From Aristolochia californica (taxonomy: Eukaryota > Streptophyta > Magnoliopsida > Piperales > Aristolochiaceae), in contig JARWKL010000001.1 in the NCBI GenBank assembly GCA_029961685.1, forward strand, positions 60,499,314 to 60,563,313: a stretch of DNA of 64,000 bases, in the 5' to 3' direction. Under the pieces are notes generated by a model. That model saw only the letters and a program-made list of their open reading frames with translations. It did no database searches and was not told the DNA's origin. The translations under genes and the position numbers were made by a program. Every line of letters starts with the position of its first letter. Within the stretch, counting starts at the first letter, position 1. Below are positions 60,148 to 64,000 of the stretch, one piece after another.

Positions 60148-63100
60148 TGCCTCTAGATGATCTTTCCGTCCTCCTTCCACTACTACTTTCAGTTACTAAT
60201 TGTTTTGTAAATTGCAACGGAAAAGTATTTGATGGCTTTAACGTTTGGGAATGTAATGCTTCTTCTTGTTTCGGTAATTACTAATACAAAACTTTCCACT
60301 ATTCTATAATCTGGAGCTGTTTCTTGATGTTATTAATTGTTGCCTCCCTTCCTAGGTCTGACTTTGTAATTTCTTCCGTACTTGCAACTCAGCTTTCATG
60401 GATTCTTAATAAGCTCTTCCTGTTCTTCTTTATTCTTTTGTTCTATTTTTCTTATATTTCTGCTAGAGGAAGAAAACGCCCTTTCCTCTTTGCGGTGCAA
60501 AGTGCAGATATTCAGACGCCCTTCCATTTTGAGCTTCTCTTTTCGGGAGATAATATAACTGTGCAGCAATTACAGTGGGTTAATCATTTGGTTAACCTCT
60601 AAAAGAAACCTCAATGAACAGTTTCTTCTCGTTCTCTTCACAGCTTGTTCTAGTTCTAGTTCTTGGAAGTTTGATGTATCTTCCTTCTTTCTCCTTCTAC
60701 ATGCAGACATGGATGGGGAGCAGTTCTTTCTAGATCGAGGGAGAAGGTGGTACAGATGTATGTGCACAGTAGACTGCAAGAGAAAAACATAGACATCAGT
60801 CTTTTCAGTTTTCATATTCCTTTAATTTATTTATTTTTTGTTTTCTTTTCCTGTTTCTGAGTCTGTTTTCAGGAGAAGGCCTCCCAATTCACAAAAAGCT
60901 GGGGTGGAAAATCGGTAGAATTTTTTTCCCGAGAAAAACTGAGACATAAATGAAGACGAGGCAGCAAAATCCATGAATTCCCATCGAAGGAATATTTTCT
61001 GTACTTTTTGTGTTTCGGAACAGAAAAGATTGTCTAGAAATCCATGCCGCACAACTGCAAGAGGAAGGAGGATGAACTCACGAAGGAGAAGACGAAATTG
61101 CAGTATTAATGTACAATCATTACTCGCCACTGATTTGATCATTTCCCACGAATTCGAAGTGAAGGGTAATGTGTGTATAGCTGGTTTTGATGGATTTGAA
61201 GCGTGCATGAGTGGGTTTTAAATTCTTCAGAATAAATTCTGGGTTTGGTACGTTGGATAAAGAAATATTAATTAAAGGGTATCGATCGCCAATTGCGAAT
61301 TTGAATTACGGAAGACGAGACTCGTTGCTGCTCTCCCTTAACTAACCTGACCCAGATGTCTCCTCCCTGAAACTCTCCTTACGTAAACGATTTTCTTCTT
61401 CTTATTCCAGTTTTTCTCAACAGATATAACTCATCAACCTGAAGCCTTGGGAAAAGGTGCTGATTTCTGAGATAGACAAAAGGATATATTCAGAACCCAG
61501 ATTCCAGAAAACGATAACCTGAGAAATTTGCAGAAATGGTAGGAAGACAACCGTCGCTGCAGAGCTCCCGGAGGAACCTAGTTGAGAGACGTGGGTCCAT
61601 CACCTTTCAGATGTCTTGGTTCTGTGCGATGATTGGGGAAGTGAAAATGGGTCTGGTGAAGACACTGAAATTGTTATTGACAACCTCCATTTCTGCAACT
61701 CATAGATTTGATTAACTTACCTTGACACATCCATTCAGTCGGAGCTAATGGATGAAAATCGAGAATAAAAATCTGGGTAATATTATGTATGGGAGGCTAA
61801 GAAATTTATTTATCACTACAGGAAATGAACAGAATAAAAATGAGAAAAAAGGAGTTTTGTTACATTCTAGAGTCCTACTTCCATGAATTACAATATATTT
61901 AAAGGGATTCCAAATCATAGTACAAGGAATATCACAACATGTATCAAAAGCTTAGGCAAATTATCAGTATAATGCCATAATTTGAAATTTATTGTATTTA
62001 AATTATAATAAGTTAGTGAAATTTATATCTCTTTTCAAGCACGATTTGATTAAAAAAAATTTAAAAACATCTTGAGTTATACTTATAAAGATGAAGCTAA
62101 TATCTACAGGTAGTGATGATACAACCTCAACTAAGCTAACCAATTGAGGAAGAGAAATTACTCGAACTCAGGACCAACCTGTTTTGATACCATGTTGAAA
62201 TCATTAGGCTAAAAGACTCGAATCTTTTAGGAAATCAACCCTACGGATCTTATACAAAGACTAACCCGATTGATACAAATAAATATTCCAACAAAGTTAC
62301 TTCAAATTAATTATCATGAGAAAGATAAAGTAAATTTATTAGGGAAAAGAAAGAATTTCACTTTCTCTCGTTCTTTTCATAAGAACCAATTCACTGGGTA
62401 ATTTACTTTCAATCCTAATGAAGACAACGGGAGACGAAGGCTCCTTGAATGGTTTCTCCGTCTTCCTCGAGTTGCAGGCACCGACTATTTTAAATCATCC
62501 TGATTGGTATCCATCGTGTCAGGATTCTGGGCACTACGGCGACCTTGTGATTCATTCAACCTCATCCAACAGGTAAAAAACTCTTTTCTCGGATCAAGGG
62601 CTATTTTCTCATCTTCGTCCTCAAGTTTCTATTAACGGGAATGGATTTTCGTTTTACAAAAGAAAAAGCAGAAGAACGGTAGCTTTCTCCTACTTTTTGA
62701 GCAGCATCAAGACCGGAATTAATTAAGTCGGTACTACTGTTCTTCTACTAGTCAACCGTAGCTCTCAGGTCTTAAACTAGCCTCGTAACTGTCCATGGCT
62801 GCATGATGTGTGCTCTGTCTACATGTCGATCCATTTGATTTCTGGCATCATTGCTCCGAATCCTCTGAAGTCTAAACTGTGAAGCAGGACGCCAGGATCC
62901 ATGGCGATGAGTGTTAATCCCATGGCATGACTCATGGCTGTATAATCGTCATTAATGGTCTGGAAGAACACACATGGGGGACAAAAAGCACGACCACCTG
63001 CAAACAGCCCCCTATGTGTTTGTTTATATGCCTCTGTCAACGATTTCTTGTCAATAGGGGGAGGCTGGAGCCTAAAGTAAGCCTTTATATCTCACTATTG

Positions 63101-64000
63101 TTAAGAAGAGAGTCCTCCTCGGAGCACCAAACCATAAAAAAGGCAAAAAAAACCAGAAAAGACCACCAGCACGAAGGAAGCAGCAGTCGAGCTGCAAGCG
63201 TAAAGCCTCCAATCGACGTCTCTCTGTAGCTTTGATGTGTTTTCACGTTTCAACGGCCCAAGCTATTTTTAGACAGGGTTTTTCGACATACTGAATTAAC
63301 TCATGATTCAGACAAGTCGAATCAGATTTCAAAGCTGAGCAAACCGCTCAAGACTCTTCTGTTCGGACGGCTCCATCCGACTCAGCCGGATTTTTACGTA
63401 TCCAGATCGAATCCGAGTCCGAGTCCCTGCTTTAAGCAAGTAAGCAAGGTGAGAGCCCCCAGATTTCTCCCTATCCTTGTGTTGTATTTGTTTCCTTCCC
63501 CCACTGTAAACTCTCAGTCCACCCAGGCCTCTCCTGATCATTTTGTCTCTACAAAACCTCCACCTCTCTACACAAAAAAGCCTGCAAATTTTAAAACCCA
63601 GAAAGAAAAAACGCACGGAAGAGTGGATCAGTAAACAACACTATCACTAGAGCCTATGGTTAGAGACGAGACTTGCATAACAAAGTGCAGCATTCAACAG
63701 GCTTTTGTGTTTCACTCTGATCTTTCTTGGGTTTCTAGTTTTGGGCCTTTTTAGGGAAGACGGCTCTCCTCTGACTAGTCACTGAGCGTGAGCTTCTCTC
63801 AAGAGGATAAGGCATACGGGTTTCCACCAAACTTATATCTGAATTCTCAACCCTTTCTTGATATTTTACTCACTAAAGCTAAAAAATAAAAAGTTAAGCA
63901 GATCTAGGGCTTACTCCTGGAACATTCAGACCAACCAAACTTGACTGACAGTGTTTATTTTATTTGATTAACATCTGCTGATTATAAAAGTTGATGTCAC
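60148..64000. other. Intergenic to window end
   Basis: 3' flank of the AP2/ERF gene, then DNA with only short, unconvincing frames (e.g. minus 60831-61208, minus 62819-63040, minus 63329-63616). Around 62090-62430 there is a repeat-like stretch including TTTTGATACCATGTTGAAATC, a string that resembles ends of dispersed plant repeats. No gene supported. Confidence 0.45.

Noticed and set aside
60831..61208. Minus-strand 125-codon frame
   Set aside because: No recognised family, no splice or TATA context; probable chance frame.

Overview
This is a flowering-plant nuclear chromosome window. Most genes are split by GT-AG introns with plant-like AT-rich introns, the proteins match plant families (BLUS1 kinase, DRNL/ESR2-type AP2/ERF factor, P-class PPR proteins, chalcone-isomerase fold, plastid-type MurJ), and intergenic DNA is AT-rich with microsatellites and repeat fragments. 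I cannot name the species. No CRISPR array, operon, phage or bacterial segment is present, and I found no tRNA or rRNA gene.

Layout, left to right. 0.15-4.4 kb (+): 3' part of an eIF5-mimic (BZW/W2-domain) gene. 6.2-7.9 kb (+): intronless BLUS1-type kinase. 8.1-9.2 kb: repeat segment X joined to a broken copy of part of the RS-protein gene. 10.8-12.3 kb (-): intronless PPR gene. 12.9-14.5 kb: a patchwork of a longer copy of X, a piece of the BLUS1 gene and pieces of the BZW gene. 14.9-21.6 kb (-): 12-exon Pro/Gln-rich, RS-tailed nuclear protein of 1041 codons. 22.4-22.8 kb (+): small membrane protein, divergent from the RS gene. 25.0-28.2 kb (+): aldose-1-epimerase family gene, convergent with 28.6-29.9 kb (-) CHI-fold gene. 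30.8-41.2 kb (-): 21-exon plastid-type MurJ homologue. 42-48.9 kb (-): poorly resolved gene(s) with a transposon-like insertion. 49.1-53.4 kb (-): second PPR gene, with a likely 5' leader exon near 54.9-55.2 kb and a dead papain-like protease fragment in the leader intron. 59.1-60.1 kb (+): DRNL/ESR2-like AP2/ERF gene. 60.1-64 kb: no gene I can support.

The genes look like ordinary independent plant genes; no shared pathway is evident. All exon models were built by hand. Each multi-exon model listed with high confidence keeps frame across every junction and has a total length divisible by three. The most unusual content is (i) the two patchwork loci built from fragments of neighbouring genes, (ii) two GC-AG introns, (iii) an almost perfect 69-bp tandem duplication that carries a splice donor and offers a 23-codon in-frame exon extension in the MurJ gene, and (iv) an epimerase-family gene with Arg where the usual catalytic His is expected. 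I did not find a convincing wholly new biological system.
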